DNA from: Ulota crispa
Lineage: Eukaryota; Streptophyta; Bryopsida; Orthotrichales; Orthotrichaceae
DNA length: 64,000 nucleotides
Assembly (NCBI GenBank): GCA_963920765.1
Contig: OY987244.1
Coordinates: 6,016,501 to 6,080,500, forward strand
Direction: 5' to 3'
Numbering within the stretch: the first letter of the stretch is position 1; every line of letters starts with the position of its first letter. This document shows positions 24,092 to 34,394 of this stretch, in pieces. The notes below the pieces were generated by a model. That model did no database searches. It saw only the letters and a program-made list of their open reading frames with translations, and was not told where the DNA came from. The translations under genes and the position numbers were made by a program.

Positions 24092-27000
24092 TCAGTGAAT
24101 CCCAGCTCCATCAGGCAGTCCAGGCACTTTGATAGATCCAGAAGATGTTACCAGTGACTTGCTGGCGTACACTGCTACGCCACCTGCCAATACAAAAGTC
24201 CCTTTAGCTAATACTGGTGGCATTCTTACACTTGATCAAATATTTCCATAATTCAAAATAGCATATATCTAATGCGCTTGCTAACCAAAATAGACAAATT
24301 GATCAAACTACTAGAAAACAAAAAATTCCAAGTATATAGTGCAAGACACCATAAACCAATAAACATTTGGCCACAAAATGCCAAATAGTGGTCAACTTTG
24401 GGTGCTATCAACGTATTTTTGGCAAATGATAATTCCGATCCGTTTTTGAAGTCTTTTTCCTATCCCTGCTTCTAGTTACAAAGAGTTTTAACTTATTGAG
24501 GGGTGTTATGAATAGCTTATATGGTTGTTCATTTTTTGATGTTTTATGCTTTGTAATACCCTTCAATAAGTTGCAACTCCTTATAATTGTAAATCCCTCA
24601 ATAAGGTGAAACTCTTTGGAACCATAAGTAGAGAGATCTTAGGAAAAAAACTATGAAAACAGATTTGAATTACCATTTGCCAAAAACACGTTGATAGCAC
24701 CCAAAATTGACAACTATTTGGCATTTTGTGGCCAAATGTTCGTGGGTTTATGGTGTCTTGCACCGTAGTATGTGGAAAGGTTGTGTAAATTAAAAAAAAT
24801 ACAGTTAGAAAATCAGCTAAGAAAAGCCATTAAAGTGGAAGGCATTATGTCACTAGACTTGGATGTAAAGAACCAATACAGAATCGTGATAATTACACAA
24901 AAAAAGAGTTCAATGAAGAGATGACAATGTACATACCTTCGACTTGAAGAAGAGGCACAATTTTCTCCCATACTTTTGAGCTTAGCTGCTTAGCTGGGCT
25001 AGCACTTGGAGCTCCACCCTGCAGACAAAGACACGTATCATTCCTGAATGGAACTACCTACCTTCAAAAAATTTATAAGAACAAAGTATGAAAACATCGC
25101 AGTGGATCCTAAGTTTTCTTGTTAGTTAATTACTTAGCAAACCAAAAAAAATGAAAATTAAAACTAGACTAAAGAGAACTGATCATCTAAAAAGCAAACA
25201 ACTGTGCATAAAAAAGGTGTTCATCACAAAGTGCTCAAGCTCAAAATAATGAAAAAACAATCCTACTTTAGAATCTGCTACTGGTCAATTTTTAGCACCG
25301 GCTCATAGAAACATGTCATCAATATTTCTTCCTTATGTTCCATTTTGTTACTCTTTCTGAAAGCTTCATAATTGATTGATTCCAACTCCTTGAGAAGTAT
25401 GGAAGGAGCCACTCTTGGTGCTTTTAGCCATGTAGGTAAACGAGGGTTAATGTATAAGGCCTATGATAGAACTAAATAACATGCTTGGTGACACAATTTC
25501 TGACCGAGTTTGCCTAAATAGTATTTAAGTATGACCGCACACCTCTTGAAAGATACGGTCCCCTGGAGCAGCTTCTGACGGAGGCTCAAGTACCTACACA
25601 AGAATTAAAAAACACAATTTTCATGAGCCTTGAACCACGATAAGCAGGAAGAAATTATCGAAGATCTCAGTCCAAAAAGTAAAGGGGCCCACCTTCACAA
25701 TCTCACTCCCTTCCTCAGTAGCCACTGAGCCTGCCAAAATCATGGCTTCACTGACTTGTCCAGCAAGCTTGGCAGTCTTCAAATTCAGAATTACACAAAC
25801 TTGTTTACCTTGTAGCTCCTCCACCGTCACAAATTTCTTCAAACCTGCCACAACCTGCCAAACTCCAGATCCTAAGAGACCAACAAATTTCAATAGAAAT
25901 GGACTATTCCATGAAAAAAATGGAATCTGGTATTTTGATTTTGAGGAAAAAGCATCAACGTTTTGTTAACGTTAAATTATATTTTCTTCATAGAGAGTCT
26001 ACAGAAGTGATAAAACACAATGAATGTAGGAAAAGGATTGTCTGTCTCTTTTTAAACCAAGTATTGACTCTATTTTTCATGGAGTTTCTATTTTCGTCAA
26101 ATTTCACGTTATATGCTTTGTAACTGCTCATGTTATTGAGAGATGGATTCAGTATAGATTTGTAATATAAATCAGTTTCGGGTTACGTGACGCAAAACGA
26201 GAAGTAACTCAAAAAACAAAAAAATCATTGCAACCTGTTTAATGTTGCCACCGCCAACATCTACTTTACAGATATACAACTTCTCGGAGTTTGGATGATT
26301 TTCCACAGATTGCACCACGGCCACCTGATCTCCACAAAACACATAAACCACGACGGAGTCAAAAATATATAAAAGCAAAACTTGGATTACCAAATATGTA
26401 ATTGCAGGGAAGAAAATAAACTGGCCACCAAAAAATTCAATGATACCTGAATAAGGGCTTTGTCGAAGTTGTCATTTTGCTCATTTCCACTCGCGACTGG
26501 AGTATTGTTTGCAGCCTTTGCTCCTGGAAGCTTCACTGGCATACATAAACGAAAACCTTAAAATCCTAAAAAAAATAAGATGGCAACAATTGAATTACGT
26601 TACCTCATTGCAAAACAGATCTAATCGTGGAAACCTAAAATATGGCACAATGATTAGAGAACACGTTTAACATCAAAACTTATGACTATTTTAGGACATC
26701 TACCAATAGGACTTTGAGCTTATACCTTTTGCAAATTTGGATCAGAACACTGCATTGTTAAAGACGCTGGAAGAATCTATGATTTAAAAAGAAGAAAATT
26801 TAAAAAAGCCTGGGTATTGTCATGATAGTAACTATATTCAGCGCTCAGAGTGTTTGATGTTAGGTATGATTAACTTAGTACGGCCTCTGTCCCTCTAAAA
26901 AGCTCCAAATCAGACACATTTCTTGTACCACTAAAAAGCTGCTCCCTTTTGCTAATTTCAAACGCTGAGAAAGCGTTTGCCATGTTCAATGATGTCATGG

Positions 27001-28378
27001 GGGTTAGTTAAGCGATTAGAGAGCATTCCTCTCCTAGCAAGCTTGGCCTTGCCCATATGAGGTAACATTGTTGCTACTAATCTTTAAATCATCAATAATG
27101 AAGAGCTGACAACATGCACAAATATAGCACTTTTTGCATGGAATTTGGGTGCCCAAATGGCGACATCAAAGATGGAATTTGGGCGCTCAAATGGCAACAT
27201 CAAAGCTGGAGATTTTGCATACATTTGGTAGATGGTATATTGATTTCTAGAATGCATGTGTCAAGACTAAAAACACAGTTAATCCTTTGCAAGGAAGCAT
27301 TTTGGACGTTTTTAGAGAGACAGAGGGAGTATAAGACAACCGTGGCAATATATTGTAACTACATAAAAGAAGTGCAAGAAATATATGGAAAAACACACAA
27401 GAGAAGCAAAGATTAGGGGTGAAAGGACTATGAATACAAAAAGGATTACAATTGCGCCCTTTGAAGATGTCCGGAATAGGCTTCTCGCCACTTTTTTGCT
27501 CAGTTTGCTTGGGCTTCACATCTACGACTTCTTCCTGGAAAAATAATAATTCAAAGACCTCCTCAAAACAGATTTAGATCCAAAAAAACAATATTAAAAA
27601 AAAGATTGTTGAAAAAATAAAAAGAACTGTAGTAAAATGCGATACTTCACCATTTCCTGGAAAAAATTCAAAAGACTTCCTCAAAACAGGCTTAAGAACA
27701 TTAATACGGTGCAAGACACCATAAACCAAAAACATTTGGCCAAAAAATGCCCAATAATGGTCAACTTTGGGTGCTATCAACGTATTTTTAGCAAACAATA
27801 ATTCAAATCTATTTTTGAAGCTTTTTTCCTAAGATCTCCTTGCTTATAGTTACTAAGAGTTTCAACTTAATGAGGAGTCTTATGAATAGCTCATATGGTT
27901 GTTAGGGCGTTGTTGATTTATGCTGTAATACCCCTGAATAAGTTAAAACTCTTCGTAACTATAAGCAAGGAGATCCTAGGAAAAAAGCTACAAAAATAGA
28001 TTTGAATTATTGTTTGCCAGAATACGTTGATAGCACCCAAAATTGACCACTATTTGACATTTTGTGGCCAAATGTTTGTTGGTTTATGGTGTCTTGCACT
28101 ATAATAAGAAATTTTTTTTAAACATCAAGAAAAGTAGTAAAACGCAAAATTTCAAAAACTCTTAACAAAGTGTAAGAAAAAATCCGAGAAAGCATACACT
28201 CAAAAATACTAATCCGTTTACTTACCGGTCTCTGAATCGATTCACCAGAGAGTATTGCAGGTTTGGTCAGTGGCGAAGGAGCAGCAGAGGTCGCCGCAGG
28301 CTCCGAGTTCGTGAGACGAGCAAGGATGGAATCCAAGTGAGCAATGGCATCGTCAATGGCGTTCACGGACTCCGCCAT
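24092..28378 (-). CDS. Arc1p/EMAPII (AIMP1-like) tRNA-binding OB-fold protein, eight exons
   Basis: A stand-alone tRNA-binding protein like the C-terminal part of AIMP1/EMAPII, yeast Arc1p and plant methionyl-tRNA synthetase; it probably helps synthetases hold tRNA in the cytosol. Exons on the minus strand: 28378-28226, 27534-27450, 26535-26447, 26324-26235, 25854-25693, 25593-25543, 25018-24937 and 24183-24092. They total 804 nt, 267 residues, with consistent phases. Residues 1-51 form an acidic helical start (MAESVNAIDDAIAHLD). Then comes a linker, and from about residue 110 the OB-fold with VVQSVENHPNSEKLYICKVD, VVAGLKKFV, VCVILNLKTAKLAG and SEAMILAGS. It ends ...VPGLPDGAGIH. There is no catalytic synthetase domain. 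The donor after exon 2 (T|GTAATC) is weak but is the only one keeping phase. Introns hold three MITEs. Confidence 0.92.
24335..24768. mobile_element. Fold-back MITE family D, copy 1
   Basis: The inverted ends GTGCAAGACACCATAAACC...GGTTTATGGTGTCTTGCAC have long arms containing ATTTGGCCACAAAATGCCAA and GGTGCTATCAACGT. It lies in the last intron of the tRNA-binding protein gene. Confidence 0.88.
26879..27331. mobile_element. Stowaway-like MITE S3
   Basis: The left end is TACGGCCTCTGTCCCTC and the right end GAGACAGAGGGAGTA, with TA duplications. It contains a local duplication of the AATTTGGG...CAAATGGC segment. It lies in intron 2 of the tRNA-binding protein gene. Confidence 0.88.
27706..28103. 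mobile_element. Fold-back MITE family D, copy 2
   Basis: The inverted GGTGCAAGACACCATAAACC ends and the interior match copy 1 at 24335, including the inverted AGTTACTAAGAGTTTCAACT / AGTTAAAACTCTTCGTAACT segments. It lies in intron 1 of the same gene as copy 1. Confidence 0.88.
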
Positions 28379-28567
28379 TTCTCTACACCAGATAACAAAT
28401 CGCGAGGAGTGGATTAAGCAAAATAAGGAGCTGCAAAACAGGATGGGATGCGTCGTTTGTGAGAGCAGTGTAGAATGGGAACAGCAAAATCAAATGGAGA
28501 TTTCTGACAAAGTTTTGGAGTGGAATGAGTGTTCGAGAGAGACGAAGGTGAAAGTAGTCAAGTATTG

Positions 28568-28591
28568 ACAGGGTTTAGGGTTTAGGGTTTA
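28568..28591. promoter_or_regulatory. Telo-box-like TTTAGGG repeat upstream of the tRNA-binding protein gene
   Basis: Three TTTAGGG units in a row lie about 190 bp before the ATG at 28378. Telo-boxes (AAACCCTAA) are known from promoters of plant translation-related genes. Function here is inferred from position only. Confidence 0.5.
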
Positions 28592-28723
28592 GGGGTGGAG
28601 CTTGGATGAAACTTGTTGGATGAATGGTGGTGGATGAATGAGCTCGTCGTTGTAGTGGCCCGGCTATTAAAATTGACAGTATCATTGTTGAGAAGCGCAG
28701 TGGCAAATCACAATTCCAATAAA

Positions 28724-29162
28724 TAAAGGGAATTGTTAATGCCACACCCAAAATTGCTAATGTCCCACATCAAGGTGTGTTTTGAGCACCAAGGTGTGTT
28801 TTGAGCATGAACTATGAGAATTTAATGTTGATTTTTTAAAAATTTGGATTAAAAGACTTTGTTTTGCTTTTATCATTCTAATGTTGTATTCAAAAAAAAT
28901 GGAGGTGTTCAAATTTGAAATTAAAAATATAGGATTTTTAAAATATTTAAAGAAAAAACACATCAAAAAAATAGTAATGGTGCAATAAGAGTTCAACAAA
29001 AAAAATTATTTGTTTTTCTTTTTTTCAAGAAGGTAGTAATGCCTTGATTGAATGAATGATGGACCACTTGAATATAAAAAAAATAGCATTAAATTTGCAA
29101 ATTACATGCTTATAGGAGTGTGACATTAGCAACTTTGGGTGTGGCTTTAGCAATTCCTTAAA
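28724..29162. mobile_element. MITE-like element E
   Basis: The left end AAGGGAATTGTTAATGCCAC and the right end GTGGCTTTAGCAATTCCTTA are near-complementary. Next to the ends, CCCAAAATTGCTAATGTC is opposed by GACATTAGCAACTTTGGG. About 0.44 kb, AT-rich interior, no coding content. Confidence 0.7.
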
Positions 29163-30039
29163 TAAAATGAAAAAAAAAAATCTCAACAGAATTCTAGTTT
29201 GGAAAAGACAACATGTTGGAAAATATATTATAAATATTTAGTGACAAGAGCCCATTATGTAATGTTCAAATTTAGATATTTGTGCTTTTATTTAGTGTGA
29301 GATTATTTTATGCACTTCTAATGATAGTAATTTCAATTTCTAATTGTGAATGCAAAGGTTTTCATGTGTATTGTCAAAAGAATTGATATCATGCAACCTC
29401 CACTATTGCATGTAATTTGGTATACCAAGTAAAGATTCACATATATTGAGAGATATTGTCTTTTGCACAAAGCTTGGGTTGGTCACTTTTGTTGTCTCTT
29501 TCTTTCTAAGAACTTCTAAGTTGACACTCATGACCTAACAAGTCCAAGTTTTTGTGGCCTAGACTCTTTAGATAAAGTGGTCATAAGTGTCCTTTTACAC
29601 TAGGTCCTACTCATTGTTGATCAAACATAACTATCAATCAAATGGAACAAGGGAATTGCTCAAATTCTAAAATCAAGTCATCAAATGGACCTTAAGGCTT
29701 CATATTGAGGATTGGTTCAATTGGTCTTGTTGACAACAAGGTTGCTTATGTGGCAAAATTTTTGAGTCCAAATTTGGTTACATGCCAATTAAATAGGGTC
29801 ATTGAAATGCATCAACCTAATTCAAGAACTTGGATTCATTTTGTTAATTTGAAATCAAGCCATCAATTGGATTGTCACTTAGGATCAAGGGCTTTATGTA
29901 AAAATCCAATCAAAACTTTGGCCTAGGTGACAACCCATTGGGTACCCATTCACACCAAAATCTTGATTAAACCCCAATAAATACAAGCAATTGAACCTAA
30001 TTGATAACCCAATATCAAATTAACAACTTGGATTTAACC

Positions 30040-30770
30040 CTAAAGGACCATTGTCCGTCCGAGGGACAAATGAGGTTTTGGGCATGTACCTATGGCTAAA
30101 CTACTTTGCGTGATTTTTTGAAACTTTTATTGAAGGTGAGGAGCTCAAAGATCTACAAGGGAATGTATTTTTTTCTTCATTCCAACATTTATTGAAAAAG
30201 TTAAAAATGAAAATCTGAAAAATGATGCTTCTTGAGCAACCAAAAACTTCTTTAAAAATTTCATTCCTTTCAAATAAAAATCTAAAATAAGCTCTTTAGA
30301 CTTATATGGACGTGGGGAGCTTTGAATCATTCAATTTTGATAAATGAGATGAAAGTTATGAGAAATTTTAGTTTGTGGGTAGGCATAGTTTTGAGATTTT
30401 CCACACCTACCTGCAAACTAAAACTTCTCATAACATTCATCATCTATCAAAATTGAATGATTCAAAGCTCCCCACGCTCATATAAGTCTAAAGAGCCTAT
30501 TTTAGATTATTGTTTGAACAAAAAGAAATTTTTAAAGAAGTTTTTGGCTGCCTGAGGAGCATCATTTTTTAGATTTTCATTTTTAACTTCTTCAATAAAT
30601 GTTGGAATGAAGAAAAATCACATTCCCACATAGATCTTTGAATTCCTCACCTTCAATAAAAGATTCAAATAATCACACAAAGTAGTTTAGCCATAGGTAG
30701 ATGCCCAAAATCCCATTTGTACCCCAAAAGGGTCCTTGGTCCTTTAGGGGTATAATTGATTGAGGTTAAT
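30040..30770. repeat. Long near-palindromic inverted repeat (about 0.35-kb arms)
   Basis: The left arm (ACCTATGGCTAAACTACTTT, GAAGGTGAGGAGCTCAAAGA, TTTGAATCATTCAATTTTGA) is mirrored in the right arm (TCAAAATTGAATGATTCAAA, CTCACCTTCAATAAAAG, AAAGTAGTTTAGCCATAGGT). The turning point is near 30390, next to the loop side TAAAACTTCTCATAAC. Transcribed, it would fold into one long hairpin. Confidence 0.85.
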
Positions 30771-30872
30771 GACAACTTGATTTTTTTTTAGGTTTATGTT
30801 CCATTTTTGAAACCAAAAAATTGCACCATCAACAAAAACAATTGGGACAACCCTCAATATATTGAGGAAAAA

Positions 30873-30973
30873 GACGCTTTTTTGACTCAGCACTATGACT
30901 ACCATGAGTCATTTTGGAGTCATTTTGGACCCAAAATGACTCATGGTAGTCATAGTGCTAAGTCAAAAAAGTG
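30873..30973. repeat. Short near-perfect hairpin
   Basis: GCACTATGACTACCATGAGT near 30889 pairs with ACTCATGGTAGTCATAGTGC near 30938. The stem extends on both sides through TTTTTTGACT / AGTCAAAAAA and CATTTTGG / CCAAAATG. The loop is only about a dozen bases. It could be a miRNA- or siRNA-like precursor, or a tiny fold-back element. Confidence 0.7.
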
Positions 30974-32069
30974 CCATTTTCTTGTAGATATAAGACTCTA
31001 GAAACCAATTCAAGAATCCCTCAATATAACATTGTAGAAACTAGTTCAAGAATTTGAGTCATTCCATTGGTTTACTCTGGTGTATTTCAAATTGAACCAA
31101 TAATTGGGCCCTAGTGTAAAGTGGCTGTTTGTTGACCCTTGAACATCAAATGGGTGATTGTGCTTGCCCTTCTATAGTGCTTGTTACAATGATTGGTAGA
31201 TGCCCATACATTATGATATTGTTTTCTAATATTGGAAGTCAATAGTACATAGTGCCCTCATGAAAATTGCAAAAAGGACAGCATGAGACCTAATACCGTG
31301 TCTTTGAGTCTTTTCACAATTTGAGTTACCTAAATATATGAGTATATTTGACAAGGTTGATTTTATCAGATAAAAAATAGCTTTTAACCTTTTACTTGTC
31401 ATTGGAACCAAAGGACCTCAAAAAACGTCCTCCTCAGCATTTAGGGTTTAACCCCTGACCGCACAGCCCAAATTTCCGGAATAGCAAATTTAGCAGAGCA
31501 GCATCCCATCGAATGAGCGTAGCAGTCACGATTTTGACATCCACAAAAAATGGACCGTACAAATGGGTTGTGCCCTTCAGTCTGAAGGTCCCCTGAAAAT
31601 TTAGATCCCTTCCCCCGTACCAAAATGGAGATTGTAATAGTCAAATGGGAGTTGACCTCTGGTGCTTTGTCCCATTTTGGCACTTCGGAAAGAAATTTTG
31701 TGCTGACCCCTTGGAATTCTGCCCCAAAATTTTGTAGTACCATGGATCAACAAGTTATGTGAATGCCCTCCAATTTTCAAAATTTTTGGACAAAGTTTGC
31801 ATGCTCATTTTGACCAGGAATGCCCGCTGCCTCAAAGAAGTGCCCGGGAACAAGGTACGACTCTGACTGACATGTAAACTGTGCTCTCGGAGGTATTGTT
31901 GAGGGAAAATGCCACCGTGGATCTCTCGTGTGCAAGACTGTTGACATGGAAGAAAAATGAAAGAAATGAAAGAAATATAGTCCCAGAGGATGCGATGATG
32001 AGACATACTGCAGAATTGCAAATCCAAATTTGGCATATCAATACCGTAAACTTTTCAGCACAAGCTATA

Positions 32070-32382
32070 AGGTAGGAGCACCCATAAGCGTCAGTGTCCC
32101 CATAACCGTCACCTCTAAATCTTGGAAAATCTGTGGAAATGAATAGATGTAATCGCAAGGATGTTCAACATGTGAATATGAAATCTTGAAAGTGGTTATG
32201 GGTGCAATAGCAACTTGCTCTTTAAAAATTTACAACTTATTCTCACAATATCCAAATAATACATTCAAAAGTGCAAACTCATTTTTTTTCTATTCCTAGT
32301 AGGATCCTATAATTTGCTAGTTGTTTGTTCATAGTCATCATGTTCAAAACTCTTAGTTTGACGCTTATGGGTGCTCCTACCT
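32070..32382. mobile_element. MITE family M, copy 2
   Basis: AGGTAGGAGCACCC...GGTGCTCCTACCT, 313 bp, flanked by TA on both sides. Relative to copy 1 it lies in the opposite orientation. It is an intact, perfect-ended member. Confidence 0.88.
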
Positions 32383-33640
32383 TATGCTCATTGAAAAATT
32401 AACAGATTGATTTTTGCAAAGTGACTTGTTCAATAGCAAAGAGTGAACTCCTGCCATTTGTATATCTTGCGCCATGAAGGCTAGTAACCCACCGGCTGTT
32501 GAAGGTCTTCTCGGATGCCCTACAACTACGGAAACCAGTTTTTCTCATAATGCTATCCAATTGTGAAGACATGGGCGACCATTACAACTTTGGACCCCAC
32601 TCCATCTAATCAACCCAAGTACATGTACTTTTCTATACATAAAGCCATCCAAAAAGACCCCACCTGCAATCACAACGCCACTATTAACCCCTAACCGTCC
32701 AAGAGGACGAAAATTGTCCTTTCAATGCTGAAGACACACCCCCAGGGTGGAAAAAGATTTTTTTTTCAATTTTTTTTTCTTGAAAGTGGCTAGAGATGTG
32801 CCACATCACTCAATGCCAAAAATAGCTACTTTCAATGCCTCCATACTTTTTAAATATCAATTTATAAAGAGATGTACAAGGTCCCTGCTGCCCTTTTTAT
32901 GAGGGCAAGATACACTATTGATTTTTCCTTCTTTTAAGGAGAATATGATCTCTCTTGGAGAGATGTCACAGGCTGTCCACTGCCCATGAACAGAGCACTC
33001 TCTCCTCTCTCCTCGATCTGAGCCACGGGTTCAAGGTCAGTCCTTTAAGGGTTAAAGGGGCGATATTATCGCCCGGGGGCGCTCGGGGGTTAAGGCCCGT
33101 GCAGCAGGATTAGAAATCCAAGCTTGAAGTGCCAGAGTGACGATCGCGACAAACAAACTCGCCGGGTTACGAAATCGGACTCTTCCGATGGTGAAACAGT
33201 TTGAACGAGCAGAGATTGCGAGAACGCGTTGTAGATTTAGGACTTAGGGTTTTAGTATTGTGGGTTTCGGTGTGTTGGGAGGTGTTCAATTCCGTTCTAA
33301 CCACGCTCGGCACATATCAACTCACACCCTTCGACAACGTCAGTCCTTCATGGCGACGACGACGCACATGCTTCCGCTCTCGATCTTCTCTCTTCTCCTG
33401 TCACTCACAAGTCCTACGCACCCTAAAACCGCACTGCTCTAGTCCCGCTCTCGCTCCTCCAGATTCCCTTCGTCCTCAGAAAACAAACCACCATTTCCAG
33501 ACACTTGCTCTCCAATCACGCTTCGAGTTTCACGAAACCGATCTGTGCTCGCGCCCGATGGCGTGGCACGCTCCCGATTTTGCACTCTGTCCCTAAATCT
33601 TTAACCCTAAATTCTAAAACCCTAAAACCCTAAACTTTAT

Positions 33641-34200
33641 ATGAAGTCCTCGGAGTCCTCGCCTTCTTCCTCATCTTCTAACGTCGACACACCCATTCCC
33701 GACCCCTCCCCAATCCCACACCTTCAATTTGAGGCTTGCACCACACATTGCTGAACCCATAGTGGAGCAGTGCATGTCACTTGCACAAGCAAATTTTGTC
33801 ACATGTTAGTTGCTAAACTATTTTGAAATGGTTAAGATAGAGACCATCAGAACATATTCAAGCAATTTCAAGGTCAGTTTAGAATTGCTAATAGAGACCC
33901 TATGAGCTGCAACTTTGTCCTTTAATATAAAATATTCTACAATACTTTTTTCACAAAAATTACATTCCATGATAGCTTGTTGAAAGACATTCCATGATAG
34001 CTTGTTGAAAGACTAACCATACAGATTCTTTTCCTAAATTTTCCAAGGCCTTGAGATACCCAAACCCTTAAACGGTCGGGTATGGGTGTGTCTACATTAC
34101 TACTCCTTCCACGCCTCCCCGTTGCAAAAAACCTGAGCGCACCACCGATTGCATCAAGGATATCGCGGCATCGCTCCAACCCGAGCAGGCACTACTTTTT
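33641..34200 (+). pseudogene. Broken tandem copy of the JmjC gene first exon and upstream region
   Basis: From 33641, ATGAAGTCCTCGGAGTCCTC resembles the intact start ATGGAGTCCACGGACTCGTC at 34395. The copy then stops at 33684. It resumes at about 34093 with CGTTGCAAAAAACCTGAG and GACTGCATCAAGGATATCG-like text, matching the next part of the exon. An inserted repeat separates the two parts. The upstream regions (33440-33640 and 34197-34394) also match, for example TTTTGCACTCTGT followed by CCCTAAACCC motifs. The reading frame is lost. Confidence 0.8.
33685..34092. mobile_element. Dispersed repeat R, copy 2, inserted in the pseudo-exon
   Basis: The ends ACACCCATTCCCGACC and GGTCGGGTATGGGTGT form an imperfect inverted repeat. 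The interior matches 3560-3880. Its boundaries coincide with the break in the duplicated exon, which defines the element. Inside it, CATTCCATGATAGCTTGTTG is duplicated in tandem near 33963-34012. Confidence 0.78.
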
Positions 34201-34394
34201 TTCTCGCTCTCGCTCACACAGATTTCCGCAAACAATTGAACGTAGCCATGTAGTTTAGGTATTCGCACTGCAGTCGTGCTGCGAACCAATCCGTGCTCGC
34301 GCTTGATAATGTGTGCACAATGCAAGGCGATTTTGCACTCTGTTCCTAACCCTTAAACCCTAACCCTAACCCTAACTGTAGCCCTAAAAATTAT

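Larger units (their letters stand above)
28595..33640. other. Intergenic repeat block
   Basis: No gene could be assembled. The block holds the repeats and hairpins listed separately plus unclassified DNA at 31440-32040 and 32400-33200. Short ORFs there (31441-31743, 33201-33596) show no recognisable domain. The right end (33440-33640) is a duplicated copy of the JmjC gene's upstream region. Confidence 0.55.

Noticed and set aside
28568..28591. A real chromosome end because of TTTAGGG units
   Set aside because: Only three units, flanked by ordinary genic DNA; a promoter motif or interstitial repeat is far more likely.
33201..33596. A 131-codon ORF
   Set aside because: It overlaps a duplicated promoter region and has no domain, no splice partner and no conserved counterpart in the intact copy.
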